The notes beneath the pieces were generated by a model, which was not told where the DNA came from, searched no databases, and saw only the letters and a program-made list of their open reading frames with translations. Shown here one piece after another: positions 9,026 through 17,440 of a stretch of DNA of 64,000 bases. How positions within the stretch are numbered: position 1 is the stretch's first letter; each line of letters begins with the position of its first letter. The DNA comes from CAWHXG01 sp963833235 (GTDB lineage: Bacteria > Pseudomonadota > Alphaproteobacteria > Rhodobacterales > Rhodobacteraceae). The position numbers and the translations under genes were made by a program. The stretch spans positions 322,325 to 386,324 of the forward strand of contig CAWHXG010000004.1 of NCBI GenBank assembly GCA_963833235.1, read 5' to 3'.

Positions 9026-9879
9026 GCGCCGGTCCTGTGGAGATCGTCGAGGTCGGGCCGCGCGACGGGTTGCAGAACGAGCCGGTGCCGGTGCCGCTGG
9101 CGGCGAAGGTGGCGTTGATCGATGCGCTTTCGGCCGCGGGGTTCCGGCGGATCGAGGCGGGGGCCTTCGTGAGCGCCCGCGCGGTGCCGCAGATGGCCGA
9201 GAGCGGTGCCGTGTTCGGCGCGATCCGGCGGGCGCCCGGCGTGCGCTATGCGGCGCTGGTGCCGAACCTGCAGGGGCTGGAAGCGGCGCTGGCGGCGGGG
9301 GCGGACGAGGTGGCGGTGTTCGCCAGCGCCTCGGACGGGTTCGCGCGGGCGAACATCCGCGCGACCGTGGCCGAAAGCCTGGACCGGCTGGGCGCGGTCG
9401 CCGCGGCGGCGGTGGCGCGGGGGGTGCCGGTGCGGGGCTATGTGAGCTGCATCACGGATTGCCCCTATGACGGGGCTGTGGCGCCCGGCGCGGTGGCGCG
9501 GGTGGCGGCGGCGCTGTTCGCGATGGGGTGCTATGAGGTGTCGCTTGGCGATACGATCGGGGCGGCGACGCCGGACGGGGTCGCGGCGGTGCTGGCGGCG
9601 GTCGATGGCCCGCCCGGGCGGCTGGCGGGGCATTTCCACGATACCGGCGGGCGGGCGCTGGAGAATGCGGAGGCGGCGCTGGCGGCGGGCGTGCGGGTCT
9701 TCGATGCGTCGATCGCGGGCCTCGGCGGCTGCCCCTTCGCGCCCGGCGCCAGCGGCAACGTGGCGACGGAGGCGCTGGCGGCGCGGCTGGCGGCCTTGGG
9801 CTATGAGACGGGGCTGGACGCGGGGCGGCTTGAGGCGGCGGCCGGGCTGGCGCGCCGGGTTCTGGGGGTGCGGGCATGA
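9022..9879 (+). CDS. mvaB: Hydroxymethylglutaryl-CoA lyase
   Basis: Cleaves HMG-CoA to acetyl-CoA and acetoacetate, the last step of leucine breakdown. It is a 285-aa TIM-barrel protein of the HMGL-like family. The N-terminal EVGPRDGLQNE motif carries the catalytic Arg and Asp, GHFHDT carries the metal-binding histidines, and GLGGCPFAPGASGNVATE is the flexible loop with the catalytic Cys. ATGA overlaps join it to mccA before and the hydratase after. Confidence 0.94.
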   Translation: MSAGPVEIVEVGPRDGLQNEPVPVPLAAKVALIDALSAAGFRRIEAGAFVSARAVPQMAESGAVFGAIRRAPGVRYAALVPNLQGLEAALAAGADEVAVFASASDGFARANIRATVAESLDRLGAVAAAAVARGVPVRGYVSCITDCPYDGAVAPGAVARVAAALFAMGCYEVSLGDTIGAATPDGVAAVLAAVDGPPGRLAGHFHDTGGRALENAEAALAAGVRVFDASIAGLGGCPFAPGASGNVATEALAARLAALGYETGLDAGRLEAAAGLARRVLGVRA

Positions 9880-10661
9880 CCTGGGAGACGCTGGAGGTGG
9901 AGACGGGCGGCGACGGCGTGGCGCATCTGTGGATGAACCGGCCGGGCAAGCACAACGCGCTGTCGGCGGCGATGATCGGCGATCTGGCGGCGGCGGCGGC
10001 GGTGCTGGGTGCCGACCCGGCGGTGCGGGTGGTGGTGCTGGGCGGCCGGGGCCGGAGCTTTTGCGCGGGCGGCGATCTGGACTGGATGCGCGGTCAGATG
10101 GCGGCGGACGACGCGACCCGGGCGGCCGGCGCGCGGGCGCTGGCGGCGATGCTTGGCGCCTGGGATGCGCTGCCCAAGGGGCTGATCGGCCGGGTGCAGG
10201 GGCGCGCCTTCGGCGGTGGTCTGGGGATGATGGCGGTCTGCGACGCGGTGGTGGCGGAGGAGGGCGCGGCGTTCGGGCTGACCGAGGTGCGGCTGGGGCT
10301 GATCCCGGCGACGATCGGGCCCTACGTGACCGCGCGGATCGGGGCGGCGGCGGCGCGGCGGCACTTCGCCTCCGGCCGGCCGTTCGACGCAGGCGCGGCG
10401 CTTGCGATGGGGCTGGCGAGCCAGGTCCGGGCGGCGGACGATCTGGACGCCGGCGTGGCCGACGAGGCGGGCCCCTGGCTGGCCGCGGCCCCGGGGGCGG
10501 TGGCCGCGGCGAAGGCGCAGATGCGCGGCCTTGGGCTGAGCCCCGATGCGGCGGCGGTGGAGGCCAGCGTCGCGGCGCTGCTGGAGCGCTGGCGGAGCGA
10601 CGAGGCCGCGGAGGGCATCGGCGCCTTCTTCGAGCGCCGCCCGCCGCGCTGGACGGCGTGA
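9876..10661 (+). CDS. Enoyl-CoA hydratase family, probable methylglutaconyl-CoA hydratase
   Basis: Crotonase-fold protein, 261 aa. The oxyanion-hole segment FCAGGDLDWM and the CoA-binding region GLIGRVQGRAFGGGLGMMA are both present, as is FGLTEVRLGLIPATIGPYV. In this gene order (ivd, mccB, mccA, HMG-CoA lyase, hydratase) it most likely hydrates 3-methylglutaconyl-CoA to HMG-CoA; the assignment is by context, since crotonase sequences alone do not fix the substrate. It is the last gene of the cluster; its stop at 10661 is followed by 405 bases without a gene. Confidence 0.85.
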   Translation: MTWETLEVETGGDGVAHLWMNRPGKHNALSAAMIGDLAAAAAVLGADPAVRVVVLGGRGRSFCAGGDLDWMRGQMAADDATRAAGARALAAMLGAWDALPKGLIGRVQGRAFGGGLGMMAVCDAVVAEEGAAFGLTEVRLGLIPATIGPYVTARIGAAAARRHFASGRPFDAGAALAMGLASQVRAADDLDAGVADEAGPWLAAAPGAVAAAKAQMRGLGLSPDAAAVEASVAALLERWRSDEAAEGIGAFFERRPPRWTA

Positions 10662-11066
10662 GGGACAGGCCGGGCGCATAGTATGGCCGCGGGCTGGACG
10701 ACCTCACGGAAAGATGCGGTGCCACCGCGAGGGCCGTGCCGGTCATTCCGGTGGCTGCTTCGCAACTTCGATCGCCGATCGCGCTGAAGTGCCAATGGGC
10801 AGCTGTTGGCGGATACCGGGGCAGAGGGCCCCGAGCCGGCGCGCCCTGGTGGGACAAGCGGCGCTCCCACCCTCCTCCCGAGCGCGATGCCTTTCATCTC
10901 TTTCGGCTCCTCCCGGAGCGCTCTGCCATGCACCGCCGCCCGTCATCCGCAAGGAGGCCTCTGGTGCGCGGTGCAGGCCGGCTCGGTTGACCGCGGGGCG
11001 GGTGGCCGCTAGGTCTGCCGGCAGGGCGCGCCGACGCCCTTCCTTCTCATTGGCCGGAGTCCCGCC
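10662..11066. other. Intergenic region before nuoA
   Basis: About 405 bases between the leucine cluster and nuoA. No protein with recognisable features is seen in any frame; the open frames here are high-GC shadows. It contains the candidate nuoA promoter near its right end. The rest holds nothing I can name. Confidence 0.5.
10987..11015 (+). promoter_or_regulatory. Candidate promoter of nuoA
   Basis: TTGACC at 10987-10992, 17 bases, then TAGGTC at 11010-11015, preceded by C so that it reads CTAGGT. The layout matches the candidate before nuoB (TTGACG, 17 bases, TAGGTG). It ends 51 bases before the nuoA start. Confidence 0.4.
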
Positions 11067-11432
11067 TTGGACGAGATGCTGCGCGAATACCTGCCGATCA
11101 TGGTCTTTCTGGGCGTCGCCATCGGGCTGGGCCTGGTGCTGCTGCTGGCCGCCGCGATCCTGGCCGTGCGCAACCCCGACCCCGAGAAGGTCAGCGCCTA
11201 CGAATGCGGGTTCAACGCCTTCGACGACGCGCGCATGAAGTTCGACGTGCGCTTCTACCTGGTGTCGATCCTCTTCATCATCTTCGACCTGGAGATCGCG
11301 TTCCTCTTTCCCTGGGCGGTCAGCTTCGGGGGGCTCAGCGACGTCGCCTTCTGGTCGATGATGGTCTTCCTCGGGGTTCTCACGGTGGGCTTCGCCTATG
11401 AGTGGAAGAAGGGCGCGCTGGATTGGGAATGA
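11067..11432 (+). CDS. nuoA: NADH-quinone oxidoreductase subunit A
   Basis: Membrane subunit of complex I that helps hold the quinone cavity, 121 aa, the usual length. It has three transmembrane segments (about residues 10-31, 66-86 and 90-112) with the conserved loop ECGFNAFDDARMKFDVRFYL between the first two. The start is read as TTG at 11067 because GGAG at 11056-11059 is 7 bases upstream; the ATG at 11076 is too far from it. It is separated from nuoB by 2.7 kb containing an antisense gene, which is unusual for a nuo operon. Confidence 0.93.
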   Translation: MDEMLREYLPIMVFLGVAIGLGLVLLLAAAILAVRNPDPEKVSAYECGFNAFDDARMKFDVRFYLVSILFIIFDLEIAFLFPWAVSFGGLSDVAFWSMMVFLGVLTVGFAYEWKKGALDWE

Positions 11433-11459
11433 GCGGCGCCGCCGTCTCACGGGCGCCGC
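11433..11459 (+). terminator. Hairpin right after nuoA
   Basis: GCGGCGCC (11433-11440) and GGCGCCGC (11452-11459) form a perfect 8-bp stem with an 11-base loop, starting immediately after the nuoA stop. There is no T-run, so it may be a weak or Rho-assisted terminator, or an mRNA end stabiliser. Confidence 0.4.
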
Positions 11460-11714
11460 GCGGGGCCTGACCGGGGAACTTCGGGGCACGCTTCGGCTGG
11501 CGGCGATCCGCGGCACGTCCGGCCGGGCGGTCGCCATTCAGCGCGCCTTCACATCCTGATACCTCATCGGGACGCCGCGTGGGCTGCGGCGCGATCGGTC
11601 CCGCGTCGGCGGGCATGGGAATGGGCGGCGGCGCCGCGGCTGGGGCGCGGTGCAGGGCCGGATCGGCCGGGGCGCCGTGCGGGGCCCTTTCCGCCCAAGG
11701 GGGCAGGGCGCGCC

Positions 11715-13955
11715 TCAGCTTGCGGCGATCCGCGGCGCCCCCGGCCCGGCGGCGATCCGCGGCGCCTGCGGCCCGGCGGTGGCCCCGTAGCGCGCCTCGA
11801 GGTCCTCGAAGCTCATCGGCCTGTCATGCAGGTAGCCCTGTTCCAGCGTGCATTGGGCGAGGCGGATCAACTGGCTCTGCGCCATCTCCTCGACGCCCTC
11901 GGCCACCACGTCGAGCTCGAAGGCCCGGCCCATCTGCACGATCGACTGGAAGAGGATATCCGCATGGGGATCGTTGCCCATGTTGGTGACGAAGCTGCGA
12001 TCAATCTTCAGGCGGCTGAACGGAAAGCGCCGCAGATAGCTGATCGAGGCGAAGCCGGTGCCGAAATCGTCGAGCGCGAAGGCGAAGCCGGCGGCGCGCA
12101 GGTCGTCGATCCGGGCGCGGGCGATGTCGGGCACCTCGATCAGCGCGGTCTCGGTGATCTCGAGCACGATGCGCGCGGGATCGATGCGATGACGTTTGAC
12201 GACCTCCTGCACGATGGCCGGGAAATCGGGGTCGAGCAGCTGCACCGGCGAGACGTTGACGCTGACCTTGAGGTCCGGCCATTCCCTCATCCGCTCGCAG
12301 ACCTGCTCCAGCACCCAGCGGCCCAGCGGCGCGATCAGGGCGGTCGCCTCCGCGACGGGGATGAAGTCAACGGGCGACACGATGCCCAGCTCCTCGTCCG
12401 TCCAGCGCAGCAGCGCCTCGACGCTGGACAGGCTCTCGTCGCGCCGGTCGATGATCGGCTGATAGGCCAGCGCGAAGCCCGAAGTGCCCCATTGGGCGCG
12501 GTCGAGGTGATGGCGCAGGCGCAGTTCGATCTGCCGGCGCGTACGGGTCTCGCGGTCGAGCTCTTCGGAATAGGTGGTGGCCTCGCTCTTGCGCAGGGAC
12601 TTCGACATGTACATGGCGACATCGGCGGCGAGCATCAGCGCATCGAGGCTCTGGCCGCCGGCGCGCGCATCGGCGATGCCGATGGACGCGAGCAGGCGGC
12701 GGGTATCCTCGCCCAGCTTCACAGGGTCCTGGCACATCGCGGCGAAGCGCCCGGCGAAGCCGCGCGCCGCCTCGGCGGCATCCGCGCCGGTGAAGAGCGC
12801 CGCGAACTCGTCGCCGCCGACCCGACCCAGCAGGTCGGACTTCCGCGCGGCGCGGCGCATCCGATCGGCGACGGTGCGCAGCGCCACGTCACCGGCCTCG
12901 TGGCCCATCGTGTCGTTGAGCGCCTTGAATTCGTTGAGGTCGATGTAGACGAGCGACGCGCGCCCGGCCGCAAGCTCGCGCGCGACGTCCATGTCTTCGG
13001 GCAATTCGGCGAAGCCCGTGCGGTTGAGCAGGCCCGTCATCCCGTCGGCCCGCGCGGCCGACCAGGCGCGCTGTCTCTCGGCGATCAGCTGGCGGGCCTG
13101 CCGCTGCATGACGAGGCCGGTGGCCGCGGCCCCGGCCAGCACGGTGAGGCCGAACGCAACGATCGCCGGGATGAGGCGCACGAGGTTGGCCCGCCCCGGC
13201 GCCGGGGACGCCCAGGTGATCCGCGCCACCGGCGATAGACCGCCCTCGCGCAGGACGATCTGGTCGCGCCCCTCGGACACGGCCAGCGGATCGAGGTGGA
13301 GGCGCATGTCGGTCAGCAGCAGCGTCTCGCCGATCTCGGCGACGCGGTCGGGCGAAAGCAGGATGCCCGCGACGAGGATCGGGAGCCTCGCCGTATCGAC
13401 GCCTTCGAAATCGTAGGGCGTTATGCGCGCGGCGCCGAGGACGGCGATCTGCCCGTCGATCCGGTAGAAGCCGGTATGGGCCTCGACGGGTTCGATGGGC
13501 AGGTCGGCGACGCCGTTCAGGCCCTGCGCGGTGATCGAGGCGGGCAGAACCGTGTGGTCGGACGCCTCGCCCTTGCCGTCGCGCCATCCGTATAGCCGCC
13601 GCCCGTCGAAGCGCATGATCGAAATAAGATCGAAGGTCGAGCCCTCGGTCGCGCCCGAACCGATATTGGCATAGATCTGACCCAGATCGTCGTCGCGTAC
13701 GTTGTCGTAGGCCTCCTGCCACCACGCGTAATCCTTGACCAAGGTCGCGACATTATCGCGCTTGGCCTGGAAGGCGATCCGCACGAGGTTCTTCGCATCC
13801 TCCCGGGCCTTCAGGTCGAAGTTGTGAGCCATCCAGACAAGCGACACCGCGACGAAGGATGCGGCGGCCAGCCCGGTGCACAGGACCGTGAAGAGAAAGA
13901 GCTGCGGCGCAGCGCGAGGAGAGGTCGCCATGGTTCGTCCATCGTCCTGGGGCAT
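11715..13955 (-). CDS. CHASE4-GGDEF-EAL cyclic-di-GMP signalling protein
   Basis: Inner-membrane protein of 746 aa that probably makes and/or breaks cyclic di-GMP in response to a periplasmic signal. Order: transmembrane segment (17-41), CHASE4-type sensor (DYAWWQEAY at 75-83), second membrane segment (about 261-283), GGDEF domain with intact GGDEF at 380-384, and EAL domain with intact EAL at 513-515 plus LEITET, DDFGTG and KIDRSF. Both catalytic signatures look complete, so activity cannot be assigned to one side. The start may be the ATG at 13955 or 13931; neither has a strong Shine-Dalgarno. It lies antisense between nuoA and nuoB. The C-terminus carries a repeated APRIAA tail. Confidence 0.9.
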   Translation of the reverse strand: MPQDDGRTMATSPRAAPQLFLFTVLCTGLAAASFVAVSLVWMAHNFDLKAREDAKNLVRIAFQAKRDNVATLVKDYAWWQEAYDNVRDDDLGQIYANIGSGATEGSTFDLISIMRFDGRRLYGWRDGKGEASDHTVLPASITAQGLNGVADLPIEPVEAHTGFYRIDGQIAVLGAARITPYDFEGVDTARLPILVAGILLSPDRVAEIGETLLLTDMRLHLDPLAVSEGRDQIVLREGGLSPVARITWASPAPGRANLVRLIPAIVAFGLTVLAGAAATGLVMQRQARQLIAERQRAWSAARADGMTGLLNRTGFAELPEDMDVARELAAGRASLVYIDLNEFKALNDTMGHEAGDVALRTVADRMRRAARKSDLLGRVGGDEFAALFTGADAAEAARGFAGRFAAMCQDPVKLGEDTRRLLASIGIADARAGGQSLDALMLAADVAMYMSKSLRKSEATTYSEELDRETRTRRQIELRLRHHLDRAQWGTSGFALAYQPIIDRRDESLSSVEALLRWTDEELGIVSPVDFIPVAEATALIAPLGRWVLEQVCERMREWPDLKVSVNVSPVQLLDPDFPAIVQEVVKRHRIDPARIVLEITETALIEVPDIARARIDDLRAAGFAFALDDFGTGFASISYLRRFPFSRLKIDRSFVTNMGNDPHADILFQSIVQMGRAFELDVVAEGVEEMAQSQLIRLAQCTLEQGYLHDRPMSFEDLEARYGATAGPQAPRIAAGPGAPRIAAS
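11722..11775. repeat. Two 27-bp tandem repeats in the 3' end of the GGDEF-EAL gene
   Basis: Two adjacent 27-bp units (11722-11748 and 11749-11775) differ at only two bases. On the minus strand they encode nine-residue repeats ending APRIAA at the very C-terminus of the GGDEF-EAL protein. A third, more divergent copy lies outside the gene at about 11500-11526, on the same side, which suggests that the tail was once longer or that the unit spreads locally. Confidence 0.7.
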
Positions 13956-14068
13956 CGGGCGACAGCTTCGCCGCGCGACCTTTCCGGTGACTTACCTCGG
14001 CCCGCTCCCGCGGCATCGAAATGACCACCATTCCATTCAACCCCGCCGGTTCCGCAGCGCGAGTTGCG

Positions 14069-14097
14069 TTGACGCTTGCACCCCGCTCACCTAGGTG
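14069..14097 (+). promoter_or_regulatory. Candidate promoter of nuoB and the rest of the nuo operon
   Basis: TTGACG at 14069-14074, 17 bases, TAGGTG at 14092-14097. It is laid out like the candidate before nuoA and ends 61 bases before the nuoB start. It would allow nuoB onward to be transcribed although nuoA is cut off by the antisense GGDEF-EAL gene. Confidence 0.45.
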
Positions 14098-14158
14098 GAG
14101 CGGTAACGAGCCACCCGGCCGCGCCGCGGCATCGACACTGGCGGAAAGGACTTGCGAC

Positions 14159-14692
14159 ATGGGCGTTGCCACCGGGCTTACGCAGGCAGGGGTCGACCGG
14201 GAGGTCACGACGCAGGCCCTGAACAAGGATCTGCAGGACAAGGGCTTCCTGCTGACCTCGACCGAGGACATCGTGAACTGGGCGCGCACCGGCAGCCTGC
14301 ACTGGATGACCTTCGGGCTGGCCTGCTGCGCGGTGGAGATGATGCACACCTCGATGCCGCGCTACGATCTGGAGCGGTTCGGCACGGCGCCGCGCGCCAG
14401 CCCGCGGCAAAGCGACCTGATGATCGTGGCGGGCACGCTGACCAACAAGATGGCGCCGGCATTGCGCAAGGTCTACGACCAGATGCCCGAGCCGCGCTAC
14501 GTGATCTCGATGGGGTCCTGCGCCAATGGCGGGGGGTATTACCACTACAGCTACAGCGTGGTGCGGGGCTGCGACCGGATCGTGCCGGTGGACATCTACG
14601 TGCCCGGCTGCCCGCCGACGGCCGAGGCGCTGCTCTATGGCATCCTGCAGCTGCAGCGGCGGATCCGGCGGACGGGCACGATCACCCGTTGA
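14159..14692 (+). CDS. nuoB: NADH-quinone oxidoreductase subunit B
   Basis: Peripheral-arm subunit that carries cluster N2, the last iron-sulfur centre before quinone. It is 177 aa. The four cluster ligands are visible: the adjacent pair C56-C57 (GLACCAVEMMH), C121 (MGSCANGGGYY) and C151 (PGCPPTAEALLYG). The start at 14159 is supported by GGAAAGGA 8 bases upstream; the frame is open to 14021 but the extra residues are not conserved. nuoC follows after 40 bases. Confidence 0.95.
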   Translation: MGVATGLTQAGVDREVTTQALNKDLQDKGFLLTSTEDIVNWARTGSLHWMTFGLACCAVEMMHTSMPRYDLERFGTAPRASPRQSDLMIVAGTLTNKMAPALRKVYDQMPEPRYVISMGSCANGGGYYHYSYSVVRGCDRIVPVDIYVPGCPPTAEALLYGILQLQRRIRRTGTITR

Positions 14693-14732
14693 CGGCCGAT
14701 GGCGGGCGGCGCGCGCCCGGGAAGGACATGAC

Positions 14733-15341
14733 ATGACCCAGGCCCTGCAGGATCTTGCCGCCCATCTCGAAGCGGCGCGCCCCGATTGCATCCTGTCGAC
14801 CGAGATCGCGTTCGGCGAACTGACGGCAACGGTGACGCTGGCCTCGCTGCGCAGCTTCAGCGAGTTCCTGAAGTCGGACCCGACCTGCCGGTTCAGCACG
14901 ATGGTGGACCTCACCGCCGTGGACCACCCGGAGCGCGAGCGGCGCTTCGACGTGGTCTATCACTACCTCTCGATGTACCAGAACCACCGCATCCGGGTTC
15001 GGACCGAGGTGAGGCGCGAGGAAATGGTGCCCTCGATCACCGATGTCTACCCGGCGGCCAACTGGTTCGAGCGGGAGGTGTTCGACATGTTCGGCATCCT
15101 CTTCTCGGGGCATCCCGACCTGCGGCGCATCCTCACCGATTACGGCTTTCGCGGACATCCGCTGCTGAAGGACTTCCCCACGACGGGCTATACCGAGGTG
15201 CGCTATGACGAGGAGCAGAAGCGCGTGGTCTACGAGCCGGTGAGCCTTGTGCAGGAATACCGGCAATTCGACTTCCTCAGCCCCTGGGAAGGCGCGCAAT
15301 ATGTGCTGCCCGGTGACGAGAAGACGAAGGAGGGGGCGTGA
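14733..15341 (+). CDS. nuoC: NADH-quinone oxidoreductase subunit C
   Basis: Complex I 30-kDa subunit, 202 aa, separate from nuoD as is usual in alphaproteobacteria. The signature ANWFEREVFDMFGILFSGHPDLRRILTDYGF (read here in two parts: ANWFEREVFDMFGI and FSGHPDLRRILTDYGF) is complete, and the C-terminus keeps REFDFLSPW-like QFDFLSPWEGAQY. Its stop overlaps the start of an NTF2-like gene, which separates it from nuoD. Confidence 0.95.
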   Translation: MTQALQDLAAHLEAARPDCILSTEIAFGELTATVTLASLRSFSEFLKSDPTCRFSTMVDLTAVDHPERERRFDVVYHYLSMYQNHRIRVRTEVRREEMVPSITDVYPAANWFEREVFDMFGILFSGHPDLRRILTDYGFRGHPLLKDFPTTGYTEVRYDEEQKRVVYEPVSLVQEYRQFDFLSPWEGAQYVLPGDEKTKEGA

Positions 15342-15730
15342 TGGACGCGGTGACTTCCCCGGAAAATGCCGTGCGGGCGCTGGCCGTGGCCTATTGCGAG
15401 GGCATCCATTTCTCGACGCCGGAGGTGTTCGAGGACATGTGCCACGCGCGGTTCCTGATGACGGCCGTCACCGGATCGGGCGGCGCGTTGTTCTGGGACA
15501 AGGCGATGTATCTCGAACGGGTCGCCGGGCGGCCGCCCTTCGCGGGCAAGCCCTCCTACAATATCCTCTCGGTGGACGTGGCGGGCGGCGAGACGGCGCG
15601 CGTGCATCTCTGGGTCGATGTGCCGCCACGGCGGTTCGAGGACCATCTGGGATTCGTCCGCGTGGACGGCGCCTGGAAACTTGTCACCAAGGTGTTCCGG
15701 ACCCTCGACGGTCCGGCGCTCGACGGCTGA
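15341..15730 (+). CDS. NTF2-like (lumazine-binding-like) protein in the nuo operon
   Basis: A 129-aa soluble protein of the nuclear-transport-factor-2 fold (SnoaL/putative lumazine-binding type). VRALAVAYCEGIHFSTPEVF at the front and GFVRVDGAWKLVTKVFRT at the end are typical of the fold. It sits between nuoC and nuoD, sharing one base with the nuoC stop. The ATG at 15341 is preferred to the GTG at 15338 because of AAGGAGGGGG just upstream. A role in complex I assembly or in binding a small molecule is possible but unproven. Confidence 0.7.
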   Translation: MDAVTSPENAVRALAVAYCEGIHFSTPEVFEDMCHARFLMTAVTGSGGALFWDKAMYLERVAGRPPFAGKPSYNILSVDVAGGETARVHLWVDVPPRRFEDHLGFVRVDGAWKLVTKVFRTLDGPALDG

Positions 15731-15742
15731 GGAGACGACACG

Positions 15743-16969
15743 ATGGACGGCGATCTGACCACGACCCGCGGCTTCGGCGATGCCCTCACCGGCGAGCAGA
15801 GGATCCGCAACTTCAACATCAATTTCGGGCCCCAGCACCCGGCGGCGCATGGCGTGCTGCGGCTGGTGCTGGAGCTGGACGGCGAGATCGTGGAGCGGTG
15901 CGACCCGCATATCGGCCTGCTGCACCGCGGCACCGAGAAGCTGATGGAAAGCCGCACCTACCTGCAGAACCTGCCCTATTTCGACAGGCTCGACTACGTC
16001 GCCCCGATAAATCAGGAGCATGCCTGGTGCCTGGCCATCGAGCGGCTGACGGGCACGGAGGTGCCGCGCCGGGCCAGCCTGATCCGGGTGCTCTACTGCG
16101 AGATCGGCCGCGTCCTGAGCCATCTGCTGAACGTCACCACCCAGGCCATGGACGTGGGCGCGCTGACCCCGCCGCTCTGGGGCTTCGAGGAGCGCGAGAA
16201 ACTGATGGTCTTCTACGAGCGGGCCTGCGGGGCGCGGCTGCATGCGGCGTATTTCCGCCCCGGCGGGGTGCATTCCGACCTGCCGCCCGATCTGATCGAC
16301 GACATCGAGGCCTGGTGCAAGACCTTCCCCAAGGTGCTGGACGACATCGACGGGCTGCTGACCGAGAACCGCATCTTCAAGCAGCGCAATGCCGACATCG
16401 CCATCGTGACCGAGCAGGAGGCGCTGGACTGGGGCTTTTCGGGCGTGATGGTGCGCGGCTCGGGCATGGCCTGGGACCTGCGGCGCGCGCAGCCCTACGA
16501 GTGCTACGACGAGTTCGACTTCCAGATCCCCATCGGCAAGAACGGCGACTGCTACGACCGCTATCTGTGCCGCATGGCCGAGATGCGCGAGAGCGTGCGG
16601 ATCATGGAGCAGGCCTGCACGAAGCTTCGCGCGGAGCCGGGGCCGGTGATGTCGCGCGGCAAGATCAGCCCGCCCACGCGGACCGACATGAAGACCTCGA
16701 TGGAGGCGCTGATCCACCACTTCAAGCTCTACACCGAGGGCTTTCACGTGCCGGCGGGTCAGGTCTATGCCGCGGTGGAGGCGCCGAAGGGCGAGTTCGG
16801 CGTGTATCTGGTGGCGGACGGGACCAACAAGCCCTACCGCGCCAAGCTGCGCGGGCCGGGATACCTGCACCTGCAGGCGATGGACCATCTGGTGAAGGGC
16901 CATCAGCTGGCGGATGTGAGCGCGGTCATGGGCACGCTGGATATCGTGTTCGGGGAGGTGGACCGATGA
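15743..16969 (+). CDS. nuoD: NADH-quinone oxidoreductase subunit D
   Basis: Complex I 49-kDa subunit, 408 aa, which forms the quinone-binding site together with NuoB. Conserved parts include NFGPQHPAAHGVLRLVLELD (quinone-site loop), HIGLLHRGTEKLME, RVLYCEIGRVLSHLLN and YTEGFHVPAGQVYAAVEAPK near the C-terminus, ending VFGEVDR as expected. A Shine-Dalgarno GAGGAGA precedes the ATG. Its stop overlaps the next small gene by ATGA. Confidence 0.96.
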   Translation: MDGDLTTTRGFGDALTGEQRIRNFNINFGPQHPAAHGVLRLVLELDGEIVERCDPHIGLLHRGTEKLMESRTYLQNLPYFDRLDYVAPINQEHAWCLAIERLTGTEVPRRASLIRVLYCEIGRVLSHLLNVTTQAMDVGALTPPLWGFEEREKLMVFYERACGARLHAAYFRPGGVHSDLPPDLIDDIEAWCKTFPKVLDDIDGLLTENRIFKQRNADIAIVTEQEALDWGFSGVMVRGSGMAWDLRRAQPYECYDEFDFQIPIGKNGDCYDRYLCRMAEMRESVRIMEQACTKLRAEPGPVMSRGKISPPTRTDMKTSMEALIHHFKLYTEGFHVPAGQVYAAVEAPKGEFGVYLVADGTNKPYRAKLRGPGYLHLQAMDHLVKGHQLADVSAVMGTLDIVFGEVDR

Positions 16970-17283
16970 GATCGTGGATCGTGGCAGGCGCGGCGCTGGC
17001 GGCGGTGCTGTCGGCCGGGGCGGGCCGCGCGCAGGACGTGGGACAGTCGGACTACCGGCCGGTCTCGGAACTTGCCACCGAGGGCTTCGAACCCTTTTCG
17101 GTGGGCGCCAGCAGCAACGCCGTCTTCGCCATGCGCAATGGGCGCGAAATCTACCTGTGCTTCCTTGCCGATACCGACGAGCTGGCGACGGCACGCCGCG
17201 ACGGCATCCTGGGCGGCATGGCCGGCACGTCGCAGGACCGGACGGTGCCGAACATCCCGCTTGTCTGCATCCTGACGGAATAG
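16966..17283 (+). CDS. Small secreted protein between nuoD and nuoE
   Basis: A 105-aa protein with a clear signal peptide (MRSWIVAGAALAAVLSAGAG, cleavage probably after RAQ-D region around residue 23). The mature part of about 80 residues has two cysteines (YLCFLAD and LVCILTE), which may form a disulfide. I do not recognise the family. It is coupled to nuoD by ATGA, so it is co-translated with complex I and would act in the periplasm. Confidence 0.6.
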   Translation: MRSWIVAGAALAAVLSAGAGRAQDVGQSDYRPVSELATEGFEPFSVGASSNAVFAMRNGREIYLCFLADTDELATARRDGILGGMAGTSQDRTVPNIPLVCILTE

Positions 17284-17290
17284 GACCACC

Positions 17291-17440
17291 ATGCTTCGCC
17301 GCCTTCACCCGACCCAGCCGGAAAACTTCGCCCTCAAGCAAGATTACGGCAGCGGACCATCCGGTGATGGGCCATCGACGGGCCGATGCTCGCGCGGTGC
17401 GGGCACCTTCGCCACCATCTTTGGGAGGGTCAGCCGATGA
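17291..17440 (+). pseudogene. Duplicated 5' end of nuoE, now a 49-codon ORF
   Basis: The first 46 bases (17291-17336) match the start of nuoE at 17926 with about four mismatches: both begin M-L-R-R-L-H-P-T-Q-P-E and continue to FA. After that the similarity stops and the frame runs on as an unrelated tail, ending at 17440 in an ATGA overlap with the next gene. This is a remnant of a partial nuoE duplication. It may be translated as a leader peptide, but there is no sign of function. Confidence 0.75.

Noticed and set aside
8518..10857. 779-codon open frame on the minus strand, Pro/Arg-rich
   Set aside because: It lies opposite the mccA, HMG-CoA lyase and hydratase genes and has only low-complexity composition from GC-rich third positions; a shadow frame.
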